Assembly: GCA_964583095.1 (NCBI GenBank)
Contig: CAZOVB010000080.1
Span: 1 to 19,795 of the forward strand
Origin: CAZOVB01 sp964583095
GTDB taxonomy: Bacteria > Planctomycetota > Phycisphaerae > SM23-33
Length of the DNA: 19,795 nucleotides
Direction: 5' to 3'
The position numbers were made by a program, and so were the translations under genes. Below, piece by piece: positions 1 through 7,971 of this stretch. Position 1 is the stretch's first letter; each line of letters opens with the position of its first letter. The notes under the pieces were generated by a model that saw only the letters and a program-made list of their open reading frames with translations, was not told where the DNA came from and made no database searches.

Positions 1-3000
1 ACCTTCAGCCGCTTGGTGCCCGAGACCGTCATCTTGTTGGTCACCGTCATGTTGTCATCAAGTTCCGTGTCTTCGCCCGGCTCGATGGTGGCGTTGTCCA
101 CGGCCAGGTCGCCGGCAATCGCATCCCCGGACAGCTTGAGCTTCGCCCCGGTCACCTGAACGTCTCCCCCTACACTGGAGCCGGATTCGAGGGTGATCGT
201 CCCCCCCGTGGCGGACACGTTGCCCGGAACGGGAGCCGCCAGTTCCAACTCGCCGTCGCCGTCCTTGTTGAGGGTATCTCCGCCGCCGAGGCCGGCGAGG
301 GTTCGGATCTTCACCTTCGTCCCGGCCTCATTGACACTGAGGGTTGCATTGCCCGCATTGGGGGTGACCGTAACCGTATTGGCCAGATCGATCTCTCCGC
401 CACCGCCGAAAACGGCCGCTTCGTTGACGGCCACCGGGTCGTTGATCGTCGCGCCGCTGTCGCCGGAATCCACCCCGGTCTGGGAATCCAGGTTGTACGT
501 GACGCCTGAGGCATTGGGACCGTAGAGCAGGACGCCACCCCCGGAAGTGTTTACCGCCCCCGCGCCGGCATCTGTGGCATCCACCACGACCGTCGCACCG
601 GCTGCGGCGGTAACCACGTCTCCGGCGTTTCCGCTGTTAAGATTACCGGTCAGGTAGACCTTGCCGGTGCCAATCGAGAGCGTTTCATTCACGGCACCGG
701 CCGAATTGAGCGTCAGGTTTGCCAGTTTGACTTTGTTGGCCGTGTCGGTCGAGTTCACGGTGACCGTTCCGCCGCCGATGGCGGGCAGCGTCCAGTCCGA
801 AACGGTCACCGGGCCGTTGGTGGCATCCAGTGAAACCGCCTCGGCATCGGCGTCAATCGCGCTGAGATCCAGCGAACCGCCGCCGGCGTCGAGCGAAAGG
901 CCCGTGGAACCGGAAGCCCTGAGCTTCGCTCCGGGATTGAAGGTGATCGGCGTGGTGCCAATGCTGGTGGTATTGGTCTCCAGCGTGCCCGACAGGGCAA
1001 TCGAGCCGGTGATGGTCGGCGTGCCCATGATCTTGGCGCTGTGCGTGGCAGCCACAGTCATGCCGGCCGGCGAATTGGCATCCTCGCCAAAACTGTAGGA
1101 TCCATCGAGCATCAGGGAGCCGTTGGTCACGTTGATATCGCCGGTGTAGGCGGAGCCGCTTCCGGTCAGGCTGACCGTCGCTCCATTGTCGACAGTGATG
1201 GCTGCATCATTCGTAGCCGTCTCGCCCAGAGAGGCGCTGCCAAGAGACAGGCTGTGCGTGCCGGCTCCGTCGAACGTCAGATCCTTCGCGTTGCTCAGCG
1301 TTCCAGTGAAGCTGCTGGTTCCCGTCGTCAACGTAAGATTGTTGCCATTGGCATTCAGTGCGCCCGAGCCATTCAAGGCCGCCAGACTCTGGTCACCCGA
1401 AAGGGTCGTCCCGGCCCCGGAGGCCAGGGTCAAACTCAAACCGTCAGCCAGGGCTGCATCGGACTCTGCCAGCGTGCCGCTCTGAATCAAAACCGCACCG
1501 GTTCCGGTAAAGCCTCCCGCCGCGGAAGAGAGAATATCGGCATTGGACAGAGTCAGTGTCTTCCCGGCCGCCACGTTCAAAGCCCCGCTGGAGCCGCCGG
1601 CCGTGAGGGTCAGGGTCGATGTCCCCCCGATGGTCGTATTCTCGGTGGCCAGCAGGTCGCCTGCAATCTGGGTCGGCGCGTTGATCATGATAGCCCTGTC
1701 TGCCCCCACGGCCATCGCGATATCCCCGGTAAGCGTAGCGGAGGTCCCTTCGACAGAGAGATTGTTAAGTGTCATCGCCGAACTGATCGCGTTGGTCCCA
1801 CCGGTCAGGGACAGATTGGCCAGATTGCTCAGCGTACCGGTGAAGGTACTGTCTCCGGTGCCCAGGGACAGGTTGTTCCCACCGGCATCCAGTGTGCCGG
1901 CACCGTTGAGGGCCGTCATTTGCTGATCGGCATTGAGTGTAACCGTCCCGCCGGCGTCGATCTGAAGCGTCAACTCATTGCCGACAGGGACACTGGCTTC
2001 ACTGAGGGTGCCCGACTGGAGAACCACGGTTCCCTCTCCGGTAAGTCCTCCGGCTGCGGCCGTGAGCCGCGCCGCGTCGGCAATGGTCAGCGTCAGACCG
2101 TCGTCTACGTCAATCTCGCCGGGAGAATCCCCGTTGGCTGTAAGCGTCAGGCCGGCAGAGCCCTGGATCGTGGTATCGGCATCCAGGAGCAGATCCCCCT
2201 GGACCACGGTAGCTGCGCCGATGTCCAGAACCCGGGCAGCCCCCGACGCCACACCCAGATCTCCTACGAGCGTAAGGGTTCCGCCCGAAACCGTCAGGTT
2301 GTTCAACTGCAACTGGCTGGTAATCTGGTTGGTACCGCCGGTCACGACCAGGTTGCCCAGAGCCATCAGGCGCCCGGTGAAGTTCGTATTGCCGGTGCCA
2401 AGTGTCAGGTTGTTGCCGTTGACGTTGAGTTCGCCCGCACCGGTGAGGCTCACCAGCGTCTGGTCACCGGTGAGCGACACGTCTGCCCCGGAGGCAATAT
2501 TCAGATTCAGCGTATCAGCTAAGGCGATGTTCGTCTCATTCAGCGTGCCCGCCTGAAGATTGACGCTGCCCGCGCCGGCCAGACCGCCGGTGATCGTGCC
2601 AAGGATCCCCGCATTATCAATCGTGAGGGTCTTTCCCGAAGCTACGGTAACCGTACCGGTTCCTGAGAGGATGCCCGTCCCGACCGAGCGGGAGATCTGC
2701 GTGTTGTCATCCACTGCGACCGCACCGGCCAGGGAAAGGGAGGCTCCCTGCATGTCGATCGTGGTCGGCCCGCCCAGCGTAAGGGTCCCGCTGATCTTGC
2801 TGTTGCCCTTGGCGACCAGGGAGTTGCTCGTGGAAGCCCCGAACGAGACGTTGCCGGTCAGGTTGGCATTGTCCAGGGTAATGAGGTCATTGCCCCCGGC
2901 GGTTGTGGCCAGGTCCACATCCAGGATCAAAGATCCGTCGGCCATGTTGGTAAAGGTCAGCTCATCATTTCCGCTGCCTCCCAGCAGATCGGTGGTGGTG

Positions 3001-4148
3001 CCCGAAGCGTCCGCAGCCGTATTGAAGACGAGTTTGGATCCGGACTTGGAGTCGCCGGTGACTTCCACCTCATTGGTCCCGTCGCCCAGGTCCAGGTTCG
3101 CCTGAAGGTTGATCAACCCCGTCGCCGTGGCGTCCTGGGTGAGCAGGTCGAATTCCACCTCATCATCGGAGTTGCCCAGCGTGGTTGCCCCGACGATCGT
3201 CACCGTTGCGGTCCGGCCCGCATTGGCTTCGGCATCCACGTACATCCTGCCGGCGCCGGTAACTGTCAGCGCCCCGGTGACTTCCGCCGTGGCGTTGGCA
3301 CCGAGGGCCTCGGCGGCCAGGTCGATTACGTCGAAGACCGTCGAGGTGCCAAGCGTGGCGTTGCCGTCCAGTCGGGCGGTGGAGGTCCCGGTCGAGTTGC
3401 TCGTGGCCTCGAGAACCAACTGGTCATTGCCCGTGCCGCCAATGTAATCTCCGGTGACCAGGGAGGTCACATCCCCGGCCGTATCATTCTCGGGGGAAAT
3501 GTCCAGGATGCTGTTGGTGTTGCCGCTGTTGGTCACATTGCCGGTGATGGTGCCACCGGTATAGACCTCAATAAAGATGCCGTCGGTAGTCTCCTGGATG
3601 TCGATCGCGCCTCCCCCGCCGCCGTTTTGAGCCAGTTGTCCCATGACCCGAACCCCATAGCCGTGGGAAGCGACCTCGCCATCACCGGGTTCGTAGTTCC
3701 CATCCTCGTCGTTGTCGATGAAGTCGAAGTCCCACGCATTGCCCCCCGCAAGGACGATGGTGGACTGGGCAGCGTCTTCCGTTCTCTGGGCGGTCGTGCC
3801 GCTGGGCACGACGATCAGGTGCGCAAGAGAATCGGCCAGGGCATTTAGTGAACCCAGTCCGTTCGAACCACTGTAGCTCAAAGCGTTTAAATTGGAAGGA
3901 GCGGATCCGATTGGATCGCCATTGGGCACGGTTGTGCCTACCCAGCCGCCTCCAACGGCCTGGGGAGTCGAGGCCGCCGCGTCCCAGTCGACATCCACTG
4001 TGTTGCCGGCGTCGGTCCCGTTGGAGCCTGTTGTCACGTCATCGTTGCCGTCGACCGCCGCGTGAACCGGGGTGCCTGCTGCCCAGATGGCGATAAACAG
4101 CAGAGACGTGAGAAACAAATACAGCAATCCCGTTTTCGAATGAAACAT
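1..4148 (-). CDS. Large secreted beta-strand-repeat (autotransporter/adhesin-like) protein, C-terminus beyond left edge
   Basis: Reading the minus strand from the ATG at 4148 gives an open frame to the window edge, about 1382 codons with no stop, so the gene is truncated at its 3' end here. A good ribosome site (AAAGGAAG, about 6 nt before ATG) supports the start. The first ~31 residues are a classic signal peptide: basic MFHSKTG, then a hydrophobic stretch, then a VHA/A cleavage site. The rest is rich in G, T, N, A, L, V and D, with repeated patterns such as TLTL, GNNLTLGTG and FTGTL, typical of beta-helix surface proteins. Two GG-x-GND-x-L segments (about 3410-3455 and 2955-2995) resemble RTX calcium-binding repeats. 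No cysteine or catalytic motif stands out. The anchor (autotransporter barrel, PEP-CTERM or other) would lie at the unseen C-terminus, so the exact class is open. The many ORFs on the opposite strand are shadows of this gene. Confidence 0.85.
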   Translation of the reverse strand, partial: MFHSKTGLLYLFLTSLLFIAIWAAGTPVHAAVDGNDDVTTGSNGTDAGNTVDVDWDAAASTPQAVGGGWVGTTVPNGDPIGSAPSNLNALSYSGSNGLGSLNALADSLAHLIVVPSGTTAQRTEDAAQSTIVLAGGNAWDFDFIDNDEDGNYEPGDGEVASHGYGVRVMGQLAQNGGGGGAIDIQETTDGIFIEVYTGGTITGNVTNSGNTNSILDISPENDTAGDVTSLVTGDYIGGTGNDQLVLEATSNSTGTSTARLDGNATLGTSTVFDVIDLAAEALGANATAEVTGALTVTGAGRMYVDAEANAGRTATVTIVGATTLGNSDDEVEFDLLTQDATATGLINLQANLDLGDGTNEVEVTGDSKSGSKLVFNTAADASGTTTDLLGGSGNDELTFTNMADGSLILDVDLATTAGGNDLITLDNANLTGNVSFGASTSNSLVAKGNSKISGTLTLGGPTTIDMQGASLSLAGAVAVDDNTQISRSVGTGILSGTGTVTVASGKTLTIDNAGILGTITGGLAGAGSVNLQAGTLNETNIALADTLNLNIASGADVSLTGDQTLVSLTGAGELNVNGNNLTLGTGNTNFTGRLMALGNLVVTGGTNQITSQLQLNNLTVSGGTLTLVGDLGVASGAARVLDIGAATVVQGDLLLDADTTIQGSAGLTLTANGDSPGEIDVDDGLTLTIADAARLTAAAGGLTGEGTVVLQSGTLSEASVPVGNELTLQIDAGGTVTLNADQQMTALNGAGTLDAGGNNLSLGTGDSTFTGTLSNLANLSLTGGTNAISSAMTLNNLSVEGTSATLTGDIAMAVGADRAIMINAPTQIAGDLLATENTTIGGTSTLTLTAGGSSGALNVAAGKTLTLSNADILSSAAGGFTGTGAVLIQSGTLAESDAALADGLSLTLASGAGTTLSGDQSLAALNGSGALNANGNNLTLTTGTSSFTGTLSNAKDLTFDGAGTHSLSLGSASLGETATNDAAITVDNGATVSLTGSGSAYTGDINVTNGSLMLDGSYSFGEDANSPAGMTVAATHSAKIMGTPTITGSIALSGTLETNTTSIGTTPITFNPGAKLRASGSTGLSLDAGGGSLDLSAIDADAEAVSLDATNGPVTVSDWTLPAIGGGTVTVNSTDTANKVKLANLTLNSAGAVNETLSIGTGKVYLTGNLNSGNAGDVVTAAAGATVVVDATDAGAGAVNTSGGGVLLYGPNASGVTYNLDSQTGVDSGDSGATINDPVAVNEAAVFGGGGEIDLANTVTVTPNAGNATLSVNEAGTKVKIRTLAGLGGGDTLNKDGDGELELAAPVPGNVSATGGTITLESGSSVGGDVQVTGAKLKLSGDAIAGDLAVDNATIEPGEDTELDDNMTVTNKMTVSGTKRLK
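1265..2665 (-). repeat. Three long internal repeats (~175 aa each) in the beta-repeat protein
   Basis: Within the large minus-strand gene, a block of about 175 residues occurs three times (roughly residues 495-665, 665-840 and 840-960). Each copy runs from a LTLTIxNA-like strand, through GGLTGxGxVxLQSGTLxE and DQxLxALxGAGxLxxxGNNLxLxTG, to FTGTLSN. The DQ..L..L..G landmark sits near 2470, 1930 and 1400, giving a DNA period of about 535 bp. The copies have diverged at DNA level, so they are old duplications. Boundaries are approximate. Confidence 0.7.
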
Positions 4149-5163
4149 GAGTACTTCCTTTCGCTGCCAGTGGAAAAGTTGTGCCCGGAGTGAAGTCCCG
4201 TGTATTTCCCTGAATGCAGCCCTGAAAGAACGCCTTCGGCCGCAATATCCGTACAATCACTATAATCGGAAGAAAGGCATCCAAAACTCCATTAAGATTC
4301 TTTCCGGCTGCACGGAAGCAATCTCTTCTTCCTGTGACACAACCTGTTGGCAACTCTCTTCATACGCTTGCGGACCAATGGGCGCTTTTCAGGCCTCTGG
4401 CCTGGTGCAGGGAAACAGCTTATTGGCGGAACTTTGATACTTCAGCCTTCCGGACCAGCGCTGCCGACAGGTGCTTCCATGGGAGGCCTCAGAGCTTGAG
4501 AGCGGCAGGGAGTTCTGAGCTCTGGAAAGCCCTGCGCGCAATCGGCCGGGACCCCACCCCGTTGCACACACCATCCCCCGGTACCTTTGGGGCCCTGGGG
4601 CCCCAGCCAACCACCTCGGCTGATGGAAGCTGGTCTCGTCCCTCCCGAAGCAAGGCTCTCATGCTGTCCAGCTCATCCCATCTACCCGAATCCAAAAGGG
4701 TCACTGGACAGTTTTCTTCTCTGAAGCAGGAGAAACATTCTAACCTCCCATCTTTTCAAACTAGGAATTCCATGTTTTTAGGGCCGTTTTTACCTTCTCA
4801 GTAAACCTTTTTCCCGCAGAATCGGTAGGTATATACCCCCAAAGAGCTCTTCTTTTGCCCCAGACCTTCCTATCTTGGACAACCAACCGTAAAAGCCCAA
4901 TATGTTGGACACCTGTCGTCCCCCCCACCCATGATAAGACTGGGGGCAAATTACAGCCCTGTCTTTCTTTATTTTACCTAAACCATTTCTTCTTTTCTAG
5001 ATTGCCCAGTTTAACACGGCAACCCCTATTCCTTTGAGGAATCAGCCCTGTTGAAGATTGTTGGCAATTTCAGCAATCATGCTAGCGAGGCAAGAGGGCC
5101 TCACAGGGCAGTACCGTGAATTTGGGCAAACTAGGACACCTTTCAGATTGAGGAAGCAGACAG
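4149..5163. other. 1-kb intergenic region between divergent genes
   Basis: This stretch separates the divergent beta-repeat gene and sigma factor gene. No ORF in it has a convincing protein or ribosome site. The part at about 4720-5060 is more AT-rich than its surroundings, with T- and C-rich runs. The 5' untranslated region of the beta-repeat gene must lie at the left end. A TATAGT on the minus strand near 4240 could be a -10 but has no good -35. A 7-bp hairpin (4588-4605) has no U-tract. The sigma factor ribosome site (GAGGA near 5150) is at the right end. I see no RNA gene. Confidence 0.6.
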
Positions 5164-5739
5164 ATGCGTGCGAAAACTGCAGAATGCTCGGCCGACCAAC
5201 TCATCAGCGAACACCTTCCACTTGCCAGGCAGATCGCTGCCCGGATGAAGAGGCGGTACTCCTGGGTGAATATGGAAGACCTGTACAGCTACTCGCTGCT
5301 GGGACTGACCATGGCGGCCAACGCCTTTGAGCCTGACCGCGGCGTGCCGTTCGCCAACTTCGCCTCGCAGAAGGCCATGTTCTGGGCCATTGACGAGATG
5401 CGAAAGGACAGCATCCTCCGCCGCCGCAATGCCAAGAACACGCCGAGGTTCCTTTCGATCAACGATACACCCCCCGATTCCGACCAGATCGGCCTGGACG
5501 TCGAGGATGACCACTCCGACGAAAAGCTCGAAACCCTCGAGGCCAAAGACCTTTGCGCAACCATGCTCTCACACCTGCGAAGCCAGGACAGACAACTGCT
5601 AACCATGTACTACGGACAGCAGCTCACCTTCCGAGAAATCGCAAAAATCTTCTCCATCAGCGAATCATCCGTCTGCCTGAGACACAAGGCCCTGATCAAG
5701 AAACTCCGAAAGCTCGCACACACCATGAATGCCGTATAG
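5164..5739 (+). CDS. Sigma-70 family RNA polymerase sigma factor, small FliA/SigB-like type
   Basis: A 191-residue protein with the two domains needed for promoter recognition. Region 2 spans about residues 10-82: ISEHLPLARQIAARMKRR, then the core-binding stretch NMEDLYSYSLLGLTMAANAF and the -10-reading part FANFASQKAMFWAIDEMRK. Region 4 spans about 138-185, with a helix-turn-helix in LTFREIAKIFSISESSVCLRHKALIKKLRKL that would read the -35 box. The acidic stretch between (about 100-128) replaces most of region 3. Length and the R-x-x-D-E-M-R-like helix fit the FliA/WhiG/SigB group rather than short ECF factors. ATG follows GAGGAAGCAGACAG, a usable ribosome site. It lies 54 bp upstream of a sigma-54 activator gene on the same strand, so the two are probably co-transcribed. 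Target regulon unknown. Confidence 0.88.
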   Translation: MRAKTAECSADQLISEHLPLARQIAARMKRRYSWVNMEDLYSYSLLGLTMAANAFEPDRGVPFANFASQKAMFWAIDEMRKDSILRRRNAKNTPRFLSINDTPPDSDQIGLDVEDDHSDEKLETLEAKDLCATMLSHLRSQDRQLLTMYYGQQLTFREIAKIFSISESSVCLRHKALIKKLRKLAHTMNAV

Positions 5740-5793
5740 GCCAGAGCTTACGACACGACGAACCCGTCAAGGCCAACCCCAGCCGGAGAAGAA

Positions 5794-6957
5794 ATGTCAA
5801 GCCGTTGTTCATCCCAGAAAACCGCACCCGCACGTGCAAAATGCAAGTTCTGCCCGCCGGAACTCGATATCATCGGGACAAGCCACGCAATCACCGAGAC
5901 CCTCAGAAACATCCAACTCGTCGCCCAGAGCAGATGCAACCCCGTCCTCATCGTCGGCGAAACCGGGACAGGAAAAGAACTTGCCGCTGCCGCCGTCCAC
6001 CACGGACGACACGGATCACAGGCGCCTTTCGTCGCCGTAAACTGCGCTGCCCTCTCTGATACCCTACTGGAATCCGAACTGTTCGGCCACGTCAAGGGAT
6101 CCTTCACCGGCGCAGATCGCGACAAGAATGGCCTGTTCCAGCTTGCCGAAAACGGCACCATCTTCCTCGATGAAATCTCAGAAATGCCTCGCGACCTCCA
6201 GGCAAAGCTCCTGAGGGTCCTCCAGGAAAGAACCTTCCGAAAGGTCGGAGGTACCACCGATCTACGCTGCAACGCTACCATCGTCGCCACCAGCAACCGG
6301 GACCTCCTCCAAGCCGTGAACCATCATAAGTTCCGGCAAGACCTATACTACCGCCTCGCAGTCTTCCCCATCGAACTTCCCCCCCTGCGGGACCCGTCGC
6401 GAAAAAACGATATCCTCCCCCTCGCAGAGCACTTCCTGAAAACCACAACCATCTCCGACCGGGACGACCTGACAGGACTGGCCCCAGAGGCCAGAAACCT
6501 CCTGACCCAGCACGACTGGCCAGGAAATGTACGCGAACTCCGAAACGTCATCGACCGGGCCGTCCTGCTCGAAACCTCCGATATCCTCACCGCAAAAAGC
6601 ATCCGAATCTCACAGGCTGCAACACCAGCCGTACACGTAAACCCTTGCGGAACAACACCTCAGGCGCTCGCAACACAGCCGCAGGCACCCGCGGAACCCC
6701 CCACGCCCGTCGAGGCCATCCGAAGAAAGAAACCCGAAAAGGCAGAAGACTTCTCCCTCGAAACCGCAGAACGAGAGTTCATCCTCCGGGCACTGCAGGA
6801 GACAGGCTGGCAACGAACCCGCGCCGCGGCACTGCTGGGTATCACCCGAGCAACCCTCCACTCCAAGCTCAAACGCTACGATATCAAACCGCCGGACAAG
6901 CAGGAAACAACCCCAGCCGACCAACAGGAAGAATCGCAACTCCTGGGCTGTGCCTAG
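5794..6957 (+). CDS. Sigma-54-dependent transcriptional activator (AAA+ plus Fis-type HTH, no receiver domain)
   Basis: A 387-residue enhancer-binding protein. It has a very short N-terminus (about 24 residues, with a CKFC pair at 17-20), then the AAA+ domain: Walker A GETGTGKE (55-62), sigma-54 contact loop GSFTGA (102-107, usually GAFTGA), Walker B GTIFLDEI (121-128), arginine-finger segment RQDLYYRL (181-188) and sensor II WPGNVREL (242-249). A proline/alanine-rich linker leads to a Fis-type DNA-binding helix-turn-helix (about 325-363, ending TRAAALLGITRATLHSKLKR). Family knowledge: such proteins hydrolyse ATP to open promoters bound by sigma-54 polymerase. With no receiver, PAS or GAF domain, activity may be set by expression, by a partner, or through the CxxC. 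The start is supported by GGAGAAGAA just before ATG. Probably in one operon with the preceding sigma factor. Confidence 0.93.
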   Translation: MSSRCSSQKTAPARAKCKFCPPELDIIGTSHAITETLRNIQLVAQSRCNPVLIVGETGTGKELAAAAVHHGRHGSQAPFVAVNCAALSDTLLESELFGHVKGSFTGADRDKNGLFQLAENGTIFLDEISEMPRDLQAKLLRVLQERTFRKVGGTTDLRCNATIVATSNRDLLQAVNHHKFRQDLYYRLAVFPIELPPLRDPSRKNDILPLAEHFLKTTTISDRDDLTGLAPEARNLLTQHDWPGNVRELRNVIDRAVLLETSDILTAKSIRISQAATPAVHVNPCGTTPQALATQPQAPAEPPTPVEAIRRKKPEKAEDFSLETAEREFILRALQETGWQRTRAAALLGITRATLHSKLKRYDIKPPDKQETTPADQQEESQLLGCA

Positions 6958-7017
6958 CTTAAAAAACACCCCCCCCACACGCAGAACCCCGACTTGCCAC
7001 CGGAAATCCGCGCAGCA

Positions 7018-7050
7018 AAATGCCCGCAAGCAATGCGCCTGCGGGCATTT
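7018..7050. terminator. Hairpin terminator between convergent genes
   Basis: Perfect 11-bp inverted repeat AAATGCCCGCA / TGCGGGCATTT with an 11-nt loop. It lies 60 bp after the sigma-54 activator stop and 65 bp after the rplU stop, so it can serve both directions. The T-run is better on the minus strand (TTTT) than on the plus strand. Confidence 0.7.
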
Positions 7051-7115
7051 CGCATCACGAAGCCAGACCGCGCTACCCCGCGCGCCGCAAAGCAGCGCCG
7101 CAGAGAAGCGGCGAG

Positions 7116-7430
7116 TCAGGCCTCGATCTTCGTTACCTGCACTCGCAGATATTTCTGGCGGTGACCCGTACGACGTCGGCTGTTCTTCCGGCGACGCCAG
7201 CGGTGAATGTACACCTTCGGGCCCGCAACTTCATCTACTACAGAGGCTTGCACACTGGCGCCTTCCACCAGCGGCGTGCCAACCTTCGCCTCGCCGTCAC
7301 CGGCCACCAGCAGAACCTTATCAAATGTCAATGTCTCGGCCCCTTCTTCCAGGTCGCGAAGATCCACATCCACAACATCGCCTTCGCTCACTCGAAACTG
7401 TCGGCCGCTGTCTTCTATCACTGCATACAC
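7116..7430 (-). CDS. rplU: 50S ribosomal protein L21
   Basis: A 104-residue protein matching the L21 family over its whole length: N-terminus MYAVIEDSGRQFRVSEGD, middle FDKVLLVAGDGEAKVGTPLV, and the rRNA-binding basic C-terminus WRRRKNSRRRTGHRQKY followed by VTKI. L21 binds 23S rRNA in the large subunit. The start codon is GTG at 7430, preceded by AAGGAGAG at good spacing. A near-consensus promoter lies 32-59 bp upstream. In most bacteria rplU is followed by rpmA (L27). Here a terminator follows and no rpmA is visible, so the gene stands alone in this window. Confidence 0.96.
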   Translation of the reverse strand: MYAVIEDSGRQFRVSEGDVVDVDLRDLEEGAETLTFDKVLLVAGDGEAKVGTPLVEGASVQASVVDEVAGPKVYIHRWRRRKNSRRRTGHRQKYLRVQVTKIEA

Positions 7431-7461
7431 AGGTTCTCTCCTTCAATCTGTGGAACCTGCC

Positions 7462-7489
7462 ATTATCCGCTCTGGGGACAAAATGTCAA
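7462..7489 (-). promoter_or_regulatory. rplU promoter (sigma-70 type)
   Basis: Minus strand: -35 TTGACA (7484-7489, perfect), 16-bp spacer, -10 GATAAT (7462-7467, 5 of 6). Transcription would start near 7455, about 25 nt before the GTG, leaving room only for the ribosome site. Confidence 0.8.
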
Positions 7490-7971
7490 GCTCCACGAAG
7501 TTTTTTTTGCCCGCAGGCCCCCGCTTGAAATTTCTGCCCCTCCGGGCCGGGGTTTCGCAACGCTTGGGACATGCAAACGCAGCACCCAGCAGCATTTACA
7601 GCCAATATGGCCAATTGAAACCCTCCCGGATTTGCTTCAGTTACCTCGCAATCAACTTCCAGATCTCGCAAGGACCCAACAGCTCAGTTCAGTTACCGCC
7701 ACCCCCTGCTGCAACGAATGAAGCTTCACCACAAAGTCTTTATTCTGTCCACCCGCTCCCGTTTTTCCGATTTCGAGTCCAATCGGGGGCCCGGCTTCCA
7801 ATCGCCCAGGAGCGTCGGAGGGGGTCCACAGCTTGCCCTCTGTATCTGTTTCCTTCTCTGCTGACCTACTGTGATCCCCGGCTCACCGCACCGGACCGCT
7901 CTGGGCGCCCGGGGTCCCGCTGGTTCTTCTCCACTTTCCACTATCCTCTCTTCCTCCTTCATCTGCTGTTC
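7490..7971. other. Gene-free stretch between rplU promoter and CRISPR array
   Basis: About 480 bp with no credible ORF. It borders the degenerate end of the array, so it should be the trailer side rather than a leader. It contains an A/T run at about 7499-7508 just upstream of the rplU -35, which might help that promoter on the minus strand, and pyrimidine-rich sequence near 7930-7970. No repeat remnants, tRNA or terminator were recognised. Confidence 0.5.

Noticed and set aside
1041..2522. 493-residue plus-strand ORF and other plus-strand ORFs across 190-4100
   Set aside because: They lie antisense to the continuous signal-peptide-bearing minus-strand gene, have no protein family character, and arise from its biased codon content.
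4588..4605. GC-rich hairpin as a terminator
   Set aside because: It lacks a T-run on either strand and no gene ends nearby.
5061..5077. Sigma-54 (-24/-12) promoter-like TTGGCA...GCAAT upstream of the sigma factor
   Set aside because: Spacing between the GG and GC elements is 8 nt rather than the required 10.
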